A stretch of 38,198 bases of DNA from an uncultured Ruminococcus sp. GTDB lineage: Bacteria; Bacillota; Clostridia; Oscillospirales; CAG-382. The position numbers were made by a program, and so were the translations under genes. Under the pieces are notes generated by a model that saw nothing but the letters and a program-made list of their open reading frames with translations, was not told the DNA's origin and ran no database searches. How positions within the stretch are numbered: position 1 is the first letter of the stretch; every line of letters begins with the position of its first letter. Of the stretch, positions 15,230 through 23,061 are shown in pieces. The stretch is from assembly GCA_902772845.1 (NCBI GenBank), contig CACYCI010000025.1:1-38198 (forward strand), given 5' to 3'.

Positions 15230-17365
15230 TCACACCGCCTTTATTACGCAGACAGACATATCGTCCGCGCTTTCTCCCCCGCGGCGCGAACCCAGGATTT
15301 CCGCCGCGTAGGCCGCCGCGGTCTCTTTTGCCGAAGGCGCGGGCGGAACGCCGCGGTCAGGGCAGGCGCCGTCCGAAAGCATTACGAAAATGTCGCCGCT
15401 GCGGAACGAAAGCGAAGTCTGCGTCACCTTCATGCCGCTGAGCACGCCTGCCGGCGGCGTGTCGGTTGCGATCTTCCAGCATTTGCCGGCGCGGAACAGG
15501 AACGACGGCGCCGCGCCCGCCTTGATTATGCACGCGTCGCCGGATATCCTGTCTACCTCCAGAAGGTCCACCGTGGTGAACACCTCGTCGCGCCGCGTAA
15601 GCAGCATGCGGTTCAGCATGGCGAGCGCCTCTTTTTTGTCGCCGCCCGCAAGTATCAGCTTTTCCATAAAAAGCGCCGCCAGGCGCGAAGAAGCCGCCGC
15701 GTCCGCGCCCGACCCCATCCCGTCGGCGAGCAGGGAATAGAACACGCACCCTTCGCTTTCAAAAGCCACGGCGGTGTCGCCGCTCACCGTTTCGCCGGTC
15801 TTCCCGGCGCACGCCTTGCCGTATTCTATGCGTATCCGCGGCAGCGCGCGCAGCGTTATTTCCCAGCCCGCGGCGGTCTTTGCTATTTCGGGCGCGGAAA
15901 AACGCGTTTTCAGCGCGCCCGCGACCGCCCGGCGCAGCTCTTCCGGCGTGGTTTTGCAGTTTTCCGCGTCGGCGCCGCATATTCGCACAAGCGGCGATCT
16001 TTCGCCGCGCACTTCAACGTCCGCGTAAGTCATGCCGATTTTGCCCAGCGCTTCTTTCACCGCGTTCGCGGAAGAAGCGTCGCGCACGGCGCGCGTTTCG
16101 GCTTTTTCGCCGGCGGAACACAGTATCCGGGCAAACGACATATAGTTTTCCGCTTTTTCGTCCGAACGCGCCGCAGCGTCGTTCGCCATGGAAGCCGATA
16201 TGGCGAACGCCTCTTTTGCAAGCCCGGCCGCGTGCGGGCATTGCGCGGCGATATGCCGCGGCAGCGGATCCCCGAACGCCGCAAGGGACGTAAGCTGGTT
16301 TACATAATCATATTTGTCTATGCGGCACGCCGCATATCCGCGGCATTTTTCGCATTTGGAAAACACCGCCGCTTTTGTGCGCGCGCACAGTTCGGAACGC
16401 TTTACCGCGGGCGGCTGTTCGGTGCAGAACGCTTCGGATATGGCGGCGAACGCCGCCGACATCTTTTTGAGCTCCGCCGCGCCGCCTGCCGCGCGTTCGG
16501 CCTGCTCGCGGACCGGCGCCGGCAGCTTGTCCTGCGCCGCCCCGAACGCCGCCGCCCCCGCTATAAGGTTGAAAAACTGCGGGAATGCGCCTTCAAACGT
16601 TGTAAGATATACTCCGGAAGTCAGCGAAAGCAGCGTGGAAAATATCAGCGCGAACCACTTGGAATCCGGGCGGAATATCCCGTACGCCATTCCCGCTATG
16701 CACATTACGGGGATATACGTTTCGCCGCAGGCGAGCCCCGCCGCAAAGCCGCACATCCCGCCGAAAAACGGGCTTTCGCGCCCTGCCGCCAGCGTGCAGA
16801 AAAAGCCGGCGGCGAGCGAAGGCATAAACGTGCCGATATCCGCGGCGCGGAACGCGCGCACCAGGCAAAACGCCCACGCCAGAAGCGCTATGCGGCGTTT
16901 CAGCTTACCCGTCTTCGCCGCGTCTTTCCCCGCAAAAGGCGTGTGGAACGATACCGTCACGGCGAACAGCGGCAGCAGAGCCAGCGTGCAACCGGCGCGC
17001 ACGGCGGAATCGTACAGCACGCTGCCGTTCGCCATTCCGTGCGCCGCCGTCATAAGGGTAGCCCCTGCCGAAAGCGCAAGCGCCGCGGCGGGCGTGATCT
17101 CTTTTCCGCACCGCCGCAGCATAAATCGGCAGGCGAATATCAGCATAGCCGCCGCCGCGCGCACATACCCCGCGCTCCCGCCGAGCAGCGAAGCGGCAAG
17201 CGTACCCAAAAGCACCGGCGTTTGGTATTTTCTAACTCCGCAGCACAGCGCAAGCCCAAATGGGAACACCCCGCAGCGCGCTTCAGAAAGCGCGCAGAAA
17301 AACGCGCCCGCCCCAAACGCCGCGTTAAGCGCCAAACGCGGCAGATCTTCATTTTTTGTCTTCAT
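15230..17365 (-). CDS. spoIIE: Stage II sporulation protein E phosphatase
   Basis: SpoIIE is the membrane PP2C-type serine phosphatase that dephosphorylates SpoIIAA, releasing sigma-F in the forespore. The first 300 or so of its 711 residues are strongly hydrophobic with many predicted membrane helices. A Cys cluster (CEKCRGYAAC, about 340) lies in the middle region. The C-terminal phosphatase holds LADGMGSG (Asp about 548) and MLSDGACPD (Asp about 664), the metal-binding aspartates. It is shorter than the Bacillus protein (827), mainly in the central part. The ATG at 17365 has a GGAGG site. The upstream region has a sigma-A -10 and a Spo0A-type box, as expected for this gene. Confidence 0.95.
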   Translation of the reverse strand: MKTKNEDLPRLALNAAFGAGAFFCALSEARCGVFPFGLALCCGVRKYQTPVLLGTLAASLLGGSAGYVRAAAAMLIFACRFMLRRCGKEITPAAALALSAGATLMTAAHGMANGSVLYDSAVRAGCTLALLPLFAVTVSFHTPFAGKDAAKTGKLKRRIALLAWAFCLVRAFRAADIGTFMPSLAAGFFCTLAAGRESPFFGGMCGFAAGLACGETYIPVMCIAGMAYGIFRPDSKWFALIFSTLLSLTSGVYLTTFEGAFPQFFNLIAGAAAFGAAQDKLPAPVREQAERAAGGAAELKKMSAAFAAISEAFCTEQPPAVKRSELCARTKAAVFSKCEKCRGYAACRIDKYDYVNQLTSLAAFGDPLPRHIAAQCPHAAGLAKEAFAISASMANDAAARSDEKAENYMSFARILCSAGEKAETRAVRDASSANAVKEALGKIGMTYADVEVRGERSPLVRICGADAENCKTTPEELRRAVAGALKTRFSAPEIAKTAAGWEITLRALPRIRIEYGKACAGKTGETVSGDTAVAFESEGCVFYSLLADGMGSGADAAASSRLAALFMEKLILAGGDKKEALAMLNRMLLTRRDEVFTTVDLLEVDRISGDACIIKAGAAPSFLFRAGKCWKIATDTPPAGVLSGMKVTQTSLSFRSGDIFVMLSDGACPDRGVPPAPSAKETAAAYAAEILGSRRGGESADDMSVCVIKAV

Positions 17366-17401
17366 AACATACGTCCTCCGGCTTTTTGATCGAGTGCGGA
17401 T

Positions 17402-17435
17402 ATTATAACGCCGGGTTTACGTAATGTGTGTCGAA
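17402..17435 (-). promoter_or_regulatory. spoIIE promoter with a 0A (Spo0A) box
   Basis: On the minus strand, TATAAT (17407-17402) lies 37 bases before the ATG. The position 17 bases upstream has only CACACA, no consensus -35. Overlapping it is TTCGACA (17435-17429), which is the 0A box TGTCGAA on the other strand. A weak -35 covered by a 0A box is the arrangement known for Spo0A-activated sigma-A promoters. Confidence 0.7.
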
Positions 17436-17564
17436 CCGGGGCTGAGTTTTTTTACTATTACTGCCGCCTTTTGGCGCGGAACGCACGTTTTGCTCAATTA
17501 AAGCGCGCCCATGTCAAAAAAACCGCATGCCGCCGCGCTGCGCCCAACAGTTAAAACAAACGGC
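17436..17564. other. Intergenic stretch between divergent promoters
   Basis: These 129 bases lie between the spoIIE promoter and that of the membrane-protein gene, within a 312-base gap without a gene. I see a short GCCGCC/GGCGCGG inverted repeat near 17462-17479 and no credible reading frame, terminator or RNA gene. Confidence 0.5.
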
Positions 17565-17593
17565 TTGACAAACGCCGCGGTACCGGTTATAAT
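17565..17593 (+). promoter_or_regulatory. Perfect-consensus sigma-A promoter
   Basis: TTGACA (17565-17570), 17 bases, TATAAT (17588-17593). It predicts a start near 17600 and a leader of about 78 bases before the small membrane protein, and may also transcribe the pilin genes. Confidence 0.85.
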
Positions 17594-17677
17594 AAATAGG
17601 AGTATAAAAAGGGAGCGTATACATTTTTTGCGCAGCCCGCTCATGTTTACGGAATTTAAGGGGAGGAGCTTTTCTGT

Positions 17678-18124
17678 ATGGCGTTCGTTTTGCTGTACGT
17701 TATCACCGGCGCCGCGGTCGCCCGCTGCCTTGAAAAACGCAATTACCGCTATGCGGTAGTTTGTCATGCGGTGGCGTTCACCGTGGGGCTCCTTTACATA
17801 TCGTTCATCCCCGGCTTTTCCGCCGGCGCTGAGCTTTGGTCGCGCGTCATCGGCGGCCCGGCGGCCGACGCCGTAAGGGGACTTCTGTTCGGCAGCGGCG
17901 ATACCGCCATGGCGGTGGTGTTCGCGCTCGCCGCGTTCACCCTGCTCCAGACTGTCGGCGTGGCGGCCATCCTCACCCGCAAGCTCAACGGACTGGCGGT
18001 AAAACTCGCCCGCCGTTGCCGCGCCGTTATTTCCGCGCGTTCCGCCGCCTGCACGGCGGAGCCCGTTACAAAGTATGTGTCCGCCGAAAGGCGTTATATA
18101 ACACTTTGCAGTTGGCTGTGCTGA
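17678..18124 (+). CDS. Small membrane protein of unknown function
   Basis: I do not recognise this 148-residue protein. It is largely hydrophobic, with likely membrane helices at about 1-16, 24-42 and 76-98, a Gly/Ala-rich loop between the second and third, and a basic Arg- and Cys-containing tail. GGGGAGGAG precedes the ATG and a perfect sigma-A promoter lies 85 bases upstream, so it is certainly expressed in vegetative cells. It is followed after 67 bases by two pilin-like genes in the same direction. A role in their assembly is possible but not shown by any motif. Confidence 0.7.
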   Translation: MAFVLLYVITGAAVARCLEKRNYRYAVVCHAVAFTVGLLYISFIPGFSAGAELWSRVIGGPAADAVRGLLFGSGDTAMAVVFALAAFTLLQTVGVAAILTRKLNGLAVKLARRCRAVISARSAACTAEPVTKYVSAERRYITLCSWLC

Positions 18125-18191
18125 ATATGTTCCATCCACCGTCAGCGCCCCGAAAACAAACAAAAAAACAAAAATGACAGGAGAAAACATC

Positions 18192-18581
18192 ATGAAAAAA
18201 ATGAATAAGAAGGGCTTTACGCTCGTTGAACTCGTTATCGTTATCGCAGTTATCGCAATCCTCGCCGCAGTGCTGATCCCCGTTTTCAGCAACATTATCG
18301 GCAAAGCTAATGAATCCGCTGCTCTCGCAGACGCAAGAACTGTTTACGAACAGTATGTAGTTGACACCGCTCAAGCAAAAGAAGAAATCCCTTCCGATCT
18401 TATAATCAAGGTTGATGACAAGCATTTCTTTGTTGTTAAAGACGGCGTTTTCAACACCGAGCCCAAAGACGATGAAGCCGCAGCAAAAGAGCTTTTTGGT
18501 GAGAACGTTACTACCGAAAATGTTAAAGAGTATAACGGCAAAATAGTTTATACGGTTAAGGCCGCTGAGTCTAACGGTTAA
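18192..18581 (+). CDS. Type IV pilin-like protein, short
   Basis: The 129-residue protein has a class III signal: KKMNKKG followed by FTLVE and a long hydrophobic helix to about residue 32. Cleavage after Gly by a prepilin peptidase, with Glu at +5, is expected. The rest is a small globular domain of about 95 residues rich in Asp, Glu, Lys and Val, with no Cys. The ATG at 18192 has AGGAG upstream; a start 18 bases earlier lacks one. It is followed by a second pilin with nearly the same N-terminus. The codon choice differs from the high-GC neighbours (more A/T-ending codons), which could mean high expression or transfer. No assembly ATPase, platform protein or peptidase lies in the window. Confidence 0.88.
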   Translation: MKKMNKKGFTLVELVIVIAVIAILAAVLIPVFSNIIGKANESAALADARTVYEQYVVDTAQAKEEIPSDLIIKVDDKHFFVVKDGVFNTEPKDDEAAAKELFGENVTTENVKEYNGKIVYTVKAAESNG

Positions 18582-18594
18582 AGCCGCTCAGTTT
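18552..18594 (+). repeat. Imperfect tandem repeat across the pilin stop codon
   Basis: Two copies of ACGGTTAARGCCGCTSAGTYT (21 bases, three mismatches) begin at 18552 and 18574, 22 bases apart. The second copy contains the stop codon of the short pilin gene, consistent with a small duplication at its 3' end. Confidence 0.6.
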
Positions 18595-18620
18595 GATACT
18601 TGATCTATTTCAACGCTATT

Positions 18621-18643
18621 TTCTGAAAAACAGAATTGTTTTT
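18621..18643 (+). terminator. Weak hairpin with T-run after the short pilin gene
   Basis: TTCTG and CAGAA pair around five A bases and are followed by TTGTTTTTA. The stem is only five base pairs, so at best it attenuates transcription between the two pilin genes. Confidence 0.3.
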
Positions 18644-18656
18644 ACCAACTGCAATG

Positions 18657-18712
18657 CACAGAGCCCGCACATCCGGCATTACGCCGGGTGTGCGGCGATC
18701 TCATGCTCTGTG
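18657..18712 (+). ncRNA. Structured RNA element upstream of the second pilin gene
   Basis: A 13-bp inner hairpin (18665-18677 with 18683-18695, one G-T pair, loop ATTAC) is enclosed by an 8-bp outer stem (CACAGAGC at 18657-18664 with GCTCTGTG at 18705-18712), leaving one nine-base bulge. No T-run follows, so it is not a terminator. The next start codon is 25 bases away. It could be a translation-control or RNA-processing element, or a small mobile repeat. Confidence 0.5.
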
Positions 18713-18736
18713 GATACGCCTTTTCAGGAGGAACAT

Positions 18737-19945
18737 ATGAAAAGAACGAACAAAAAAGGGTTCACCATAGTTGAACTCGTCATTGTTATAGCGGTAATAG
18801 CGATCCTTGCCGCCGTGCTGATACCCACTATCAGCAACGTGGTCAAAAAAGCCGAAGAGTCCGCGTACCTTCAGGACCGCACCAACAAACAGACCGAAGG
18901 TGTTATAGAAAAGATAGATAATCCCAATTACATGACGTGGGAAGATTTTGAAGGCAAGCTCAAGAGTATCTTTGATAAAGTGGGAAACGCTCCCACTGAC
19001 GACACAATAAAAGAAGCAATTTCTGAAGCGCTTGCTGATTACAATGATACTAATCTTAATGAAGATATCGTAAAAAAAATAGTTGAAAAAGAGCTTGAAG
19101 AAGCTGATAAATCGCTGACTGAAGAAGATATACAAAAAATAGCGGACGCAGTTATTGAACAGATCGACAGCAACGCTTCTGCCGAAGATAATTCGACCGT
19201 AAGTACGGAGCCCGCGATTTCTGCTGAAGAATCTTCGGAGATATCGGAAGAGAGTTCGGCCAACAGCTCGGCAGATGAAAGCTCTGATGAAGAATCCTCG
19301 GAAATATCTGAAGAGCTGTCTGAAGAGCCGTCGGAAGAAGCATTAGAAGAGTTGCTGCCTATAGCATATGTTGAAACGCTGGATCCTAACGATGAAAGGT
19401 TCGTCGGAATTCCCGTTTTCGGCGCGAGTTTCACCTCACCGTTCATGCCTGATGTCGCATACGCTTTCTATTCGTATCCGCCTGAAATCAGGGGTGACGA
19501 CAAAATAGATGAACGGGAAGAATTTAAGAACAAATTCACAAAATATCTTAAATGGCATGCCGACTATGAAATCGAGTCCGATAAGAACGTCGCGTCGTAC
19601 TCTATATATCTTGCAGGCAGCTATGCGGCATTTGGCGGAATGGGCATATTAAGTGATACGGAAGTCCCGGCAAATACGCCTATAAGACTGTTAAATATAG
19701 CGTTTCCGGATGGAGAAATATCCTATAATGATTTGTTTGACTTGGTTACGGAATTTGATTGCGGAATAGCAAATTTGATAGATGACAACATTGGAACGGT
19801 TATAAAAGTAAGACTTTGCCTATATCCTGTGGAAGACGGCGTGGAAACCGGCGAAAAGATGGTTGTTTGCGAATACGAGTATGTCTGTAAAACACCGTCG
19901 GAAATAAACGCTGCGGGTTATGCTTCGATGTTCGGCGGTAACTAA
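18737..19945 (+). CDS. Type IV pilin-like protein with Ser/Glu-rich linker and large C-terminal domain
   Basis: The 402-residue protein begins MKRTNKKG followed by FTIVE and a hydrophobic helix, the class III signal of type IV pilins and pseudopilins. After the helix come about 100 charged, probably coiled residues, then a disordered linker (about 150-210) of repeated SSE, ISEE and SEELSEE units. A C-terminal domain of about 190 residues rich in Tyr, Phe, Gly and Asp follows, and I do not recognise it. GGAGG is placed well for the ATG at 18737; a longer frame to the left would run through the hairpin. The layout suggests a tip or display protein that holds a domain away from the surface on a stalk. 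The linker matches that of the lipoprotein at 101-886. Confidence 0.85.
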   Translation: MKRTNKKGFTIVELVIVIAVIAILAAVLIPTISNVVKKAEESAYLQDRTNKQTEGVIEKIDNPNYMTWEDFEGKLKSIFDKVGNAPTDDTIKEAISEALADYNDTNLNEDIVKKIVEKELEEADKSLTEEDIQKIADAVIEQIDSNASAEDNSTVSTEPAISAEESSEISEESSANSSADESSDEESSEISEELSEEPSEEALEELLPIAYVETLDPNDERFVGIPVFGASFTSPFMPDVAYAFYSYPPEIRGDDKIDEREEFKNKFTKYLKWHADYEIESDKNVASYSIYLAGSYAAFGGMGILSDTEVPANTPIRLLNIAFPDGEISYNDLFDLVTEFDCGIANLIDDNIGTVIKVRLCLYPVEDGVETGEKMVVCEYEYVCKTPSEINAAGYASMFGGN

Positions 19946-19990
19946 GCAGGTATATCTGCTTATCGATATCAAACAAACACGCTGATACAG

Positions 19991-20028
19991 AACCGGCTGA
20001 GCAAAAATCTCAGCCGGTTTGCTTTTTA
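19991..20028 (+). terminator. Terminator of the pilin genes
   Basis: AACCGGCTGAG (19991-20001) pairs perfectly with 20009-20019 around CAAAAAT, followed by TGCTTTTTAT. It lies 46 bases after the stop of the long pilin gene. Confidence 0.88.
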
Positions 20029-20079
20029 TGTTAAAGCAAAAAGCAAACGCAAAAGTGGGTAAACGCACCCCGCGGGCGG

Positions 20080-21168
20080 TCATTCGGGCGTTCGCGTGCG
20101 GCGGAAAGAAAGTATCACGCCGCGGCACACCGCGGCTGCGGGCGGACCGAGTATCATCCCCGCCACGCCGAAAAGCTTCAGCCCCGCGTACATGGAAACC
20201 AGCGCCGGCAGCGGCGGAAGCCCCACGCTTTTCCCCACAAGGCGCGGCTCGGTTATTTCGCGCACGATCGTCATTACCCCAAACGTTATAAGCAGTGCGA
20301 AACCGCGCGCCGTGTCGCCCAGGATCAGCGCGCCCAGCCCCCACGGCACAAGTATCATCCCAGCGCCCAGCACGGGCAGTATGTCGAACGCCGCTATGAG
20401 GAACGCGCTCACCAGCGGATATTCCGTGCGTATAAGCGAAAAAGCCGCAAAAAGCTCGGCAAAAGTCATAAGGAACAGTATACCGTAAGCGCGCAGCATG
20501 GCGGGGAGCGTGGCGCGCAGCTCCGTGCGGCAGGCGGAAACGTATTTGCGGACCGGCGCGGGTATAAGCGAAGCCAGCGCGCGGTTGACGCGGTCGAATT
20601 CCACGGTCATGTAATACGCCGAAAGCGCCAGCACGAATCCGTACAAAAACGCCCCGGGCAGAAAAGATATCACACGCGCCAGCAGCGGCAGCACGGCAGA
20701 CGTCACCGCGGATATCACGTCGGTCGCGGCGGAACTGAGGCGTGCGTCAAGGTCGCGCCATACGCCGGTCAGCCAGCCCTCTATGTCGGCAAACGGAAAG
20801 GCGTCGTTTATGCGCTTTATTATACCGGCGGCAAAGCTTTCGTCTTCACGCGCGCGCCGTACCAGCTCGGCGGCGTTCTGCGCCAGCTCCGAAAGCTCGC
20901 GGTAGATCCGCGCCGCGGCGGCAAAGCAAACGTACCCCAAAAGTGCCGCCGCCGCTATCACAGCCGCCGCAGCTATAAGTTTGCGCGTCCCGCGGCCGCC
21001 GCGGATCCGCCGCATCAGCGGCTGAAGCGCCGCCGCCGCGATATACGCGGGTATAAAAGGAGAAAGCGCCGGCAGGGCGTATTTTACCGCCAGCCACAGT
21101 CCCGCAATGCCGGCGGCCGCGTAAAGCAATATGGCGGGTATTCGCTTGTAAAGCTCTTTCGGCAGCAT
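20080..21168 (-). CDS. AI-2E/PerM-family permease
   Basis: This 362-residue integral membrane protein belongs to the PerM/AI-2E family of small-molecule exporters. Two hydrophobic helices open it (about 10-45), then a charged periplasm-facing segment (about 70-150, with coiled-coil-like Glu/Arg runs), followed by five or six helices. The C-terminal region contains the family features ITEPRLVGKSVGL and the Gly-rich AGMILGPPAAA. The ATG at 21168 has GGAGG and was chosen over a much longer frame that lacks one and runs toward the tRNA promoter. It stands alone, divergent from the tRNA genes. The cargo of most relatives is unknown; AI-2 export is one of several suggested roles. Confidence 0.88.
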   Translation of the reverse strand: MLPKELYKRIPAILLYAAAGIAGLWLAVKYALPALSPFIPAYIAAAALQPLMRRIRGGRGTRKLIAAAAVIAAAALLGYVCFAAAARIYRELSELAQNAAELVRRAREDESFAAGIIKRINDAFPFADIEGWLTGVWRDLDARLSSAATDVISAVTSAVLPLLARVISFLPGAFLYGFVLALSAYYMTVEFDRVNRALASLIPAPVRKYVSACRTELRATLPAMLRAYGILFLMTFAELFAAFSLIRTEYPLVSAFLIAAFDILPVLGAGMILVPWGLGALILGDTARGFALLITFGVMTIVREITEPRLVGKSVGLPPLPALVSMYAGLKLFGVAGMILGPPAAAVCRGVILSFRRTRTPE

Positions 21169-21216
21169 TTTTACACTCCTCCCGCTTATTTTTGTGCAAA
21201 AAAATAAAATTTCGTA

Positions 21217-21245
21217 TTGACAAATCATCCGCCGTGTGATATTAT
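21217..21245 (+). promoter_or_regulatory. Promoter of the tRNA genes
   Basis: TTGACA (21217-21222) is followed after 17 bases by TATTAT (21240-21245), 20 bases before tRNA-Glu. It is near consensus, as expected for stable RNA. Confidence 0.8.
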
Positions 21246-21265
21246 AATTGAGCCAATCGGAACGT

Positions 21266-21340
21266 GGCCTGTTAGTCAAGCGGCTAAGACGTCGCCCTCT
21301 CACGGCGAAGACAGGAGTTCGATTCTCCTACGGGTCACCA
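21266..21340 (+). tRNA. tRNA-Glu (CTC)
   Basis: A 75-base cloverleaf: acceptor GGCCTGT pairs with ACGGGTC, the anticodon loop is CTCTCAC with anticodon CTC, and the T-arm loop is TTCGATT. The CCA end is encoded. It is promoter-proximal to tRNA-Gln. Confidence 0.95.
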
Positions 21341-21414
21341 CTTGTCAACAGTTATTTTTGCCGCATTGCATTTTATGTAATCGTCGGCGTAAAAATATTA
21401 TCATATATCCATTT

Positions 21415-21488
21415 TGCGGAATTGTGTAATGGCAGCACGACAGACTCTGACTCTGTTTGTGAGGGTTCAAATCCTTCTTCCGCAGCCA
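21415..21488 (+). tRNA. tRNA-Gln (CTG)
   Basis: A 74-base cloverleaf: acceptor TGCGGAA pairs with TTCCGCA, the anticodon loop is CTCTGAC with anticodon CTG, and the T loop is TTCAAAT. Discriminator G and CCA are encoded. A terminator follows directly. Confidence 0.95.
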
Positions 21489-21489
21489 G

Positions 21490-21518
21490 AAAAAAGCGCG
21501 CGTCAAGCGTGCTTTTTT
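21490..21518 (+). terminator. Terminator of the tRNA operon
   Basis: AAAAAAGCGCGC (21490-21501) pairs with GCGTGCTTTTTT (21507-21518) around GTCAA, with one G-T pair. The T-run is the right arm itself. Confidence 0.8.
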
Positions 21519-21581
21519 CAATGATGTTTGCCCTGCCGGGCAAATGACGGTATGAATACGTTCAGCCGCTTTTGCCGCGGC

Positions 21582-21629
21582 AAAAATAAAAAGCCATCGG
21601 GAAAAGCTTTTCCCGATGGCTGTTTTTAT
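21582..21629 (-). terminator. Bidirectional terminator after the uracil permease
   Basis: A 15-bp perfect palindrome (21592-21606 with 21607-21621) is flanked by A-rich and T-rich runs on both sides. It ends the minus-strand pyrR operon, and could stop plus-strand read-through from the tRNAs. Confidence 0.88.
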
Positions 21630-21645
21630 TTGCGTTTACGGCAGA

Positions 21646-23046
21646 TCAGCCGTTTTTCTGCTTGCGTCTTTTTATGTTGACGATCGCGTTGCAGATTATG
21701 CCGAGAATAAGCGCGCAGGCGACGCCGGTAAGGGTGATCTTACCGAACAGCAGTTTCATGCCGCCGACGCCGGCAATAAGGATTGTCGCAACGGTGAAAA
21801 GGTTGCCGCTGTCGTTGAGGTCGACTTTCTGTATCATCTTGAGGCCGGAAACGGCGATGAAGCCGTAAAGGGTGAAGCACACGCCGCCCATTACGCAGCC
21901 GGGTATGGTAGCAAGGAAGGTGACGAACGGAGCGATGAACGAAGCTATGATAGCTATGCACGCGGTGCAGGTGATGGTGATGACGGAAGCGTTACGGGTT
22001 ATCGCCACGCAGCCGATCGATTCGCCGTAGGTGGTGTTGGGGCAGCCGCCGAAGAACGCGCCGGCTATGGATCCAACGCCGTCGCCGAGCAGGGTCTTGT
22101 CGAGGCCGGGGTCTTTAAGCAGGTCTTTGCCGATTATGGAGGAGATGTTTTTGTGGTCTGCAAGGTGTTCTGCGAACACGACGAAAGCAACGGGGACGTA
22201 AGCCACGGCGATGGTGCCGAAATATGTCCAAAACGAGATCGCGTTGCCGGCGGTATCCGTGCCCCAGAAGAACGGTTCGTTAGAGAAGAACGCTTTGACG
22301 AACGTGAAATCGGGCACCCATTTCATATCTTTGAACAGGTTGAAGTTGATGATCTGGAGCGTGGCGTCGTTGTTAGCGTTGCCGATGAGAGTGAATATCG
22401 TCGCGACTATGTAGCCGGCGATTATACCGATAATGAACGGGATCAGTTTGGCCATCTTTTTGCCGAAAACCGAAGCGATTATGACGGTGAAGAGGGTAAC
22501 GAGAGCGCAGATCAGGCAGATGATCGCGTGAGTGTCCATTATGAACGAGCCGTTGCCGTCCTTGAGCGCACCGCCGACCGCGTCGCCCACTGCGTTGCCG
22601 GCGAGCGAAAGGCCTATGATGGAAACGGTCGGGCCGATGACCACTGCGGGCATGACTTTTTCGATCCAGTTGGTGCCGCAGAATTTAACGATTATCGAAA
22701 GGATGACGTAAACGAGTCCGGCGAGTCCTGCGCCGATGAGCAGTCCAACGTACCCGCTGGCAGCAGTGACGCCGCCTGCGAAAGCCGCGAACATGGAAGG
22801 CAGGAACGCGAACGACGAGCCCAGGAAAACGGGGCTGCGGAATTTGGTGAAGAGCTGATACACCAGCGTGCCTATACCGGCGCCGCAAAGGGCTGCCGAC
22901 TGTGACATCCCGTTGCCTACAATGGTGGGGACCGCTATGGTGGCGGCGATTATCGCGAGCAGTTGCTGCAGCGCGAACACCAGGGTAGAGAAGAAAGGCG
23001 GTTTGTCTTTGATCTGATAAATGAGGTTGTTTTGCGCTTTGTCCAT
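21646..23046 (-). CDS. uraA: Uracil permease, NCS2 family
   Basis: This 466-residue transporter with about 14 membrane helices belongs to the NCS2 nucleobase family. The substrate-binding glutamates of UraA appear in FAEHLADH (core helix 8) and in CPNTTYGESIG (helix 10). Its position 15 bases downstream of pyrR, sharing the PyrR attenuator, supports uracil rather than xanthine as the substrate, because purine permeases are not controlled by PyrR. The ATG at 23046 has a good AAGGAGAA site. The N-terminal half uses unusually uniform, A/T-richer codons, consistent with strong expression. Confidence 0.92.
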   Translation of the reverse strand: MDKAQNNLIYQIKDKPPFFSTLVFALQQLLAIIAATIAVPTIVGNGMSQSAALCGAGIGTLVYQLFTKFRSPVFLGSSFAFLPSMFAAFAGGVTAASGYVGLLIGAGLAGLVYVILSIIVKFCGTNWIEKVMPAVVIGPTVSIIGLSLAGNAVGDAVGGALKDGNGSFIMDTHAIICLICALVTLFTVIIASVFGKKMAKLIPFIIGIIAGYIVATIFTLIGNANNDATLQIINFNLFKDMKWVPDFTFVKAFFSNEPFFWGTDTAGNAISFWTYFGTIAVAYVPVAFVVFAEHLADHKNISSIIGKDLLKDPGLDKTLLGDGVGSIAGAFFGGCPNTTYGESIGCVAITRNASVITITCTACIAIIASFIAPFVTFLATIPGCVMGGVCFTLYGFIAVSGLKMIQKVDLNDSGNLFTVATILIAGVGGMKLLFGKITLTGVACALILGIICNAIVNIKRRKQKNG

Positions 23047-23061
23047 TTTTATTCTCCTTTT

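Noticed and set aside
18657-18712. The inter-pilin hairpin as a terminator
   Set aside because: It has no T-run after the stem and is followed at once by a ribosome site and start codon.
23047-23061. Purine riboswitch before the NCS2 permease
   Set aside because: The gap is 15 bases and the regulatory leader lies before pyrR with PyrR features.
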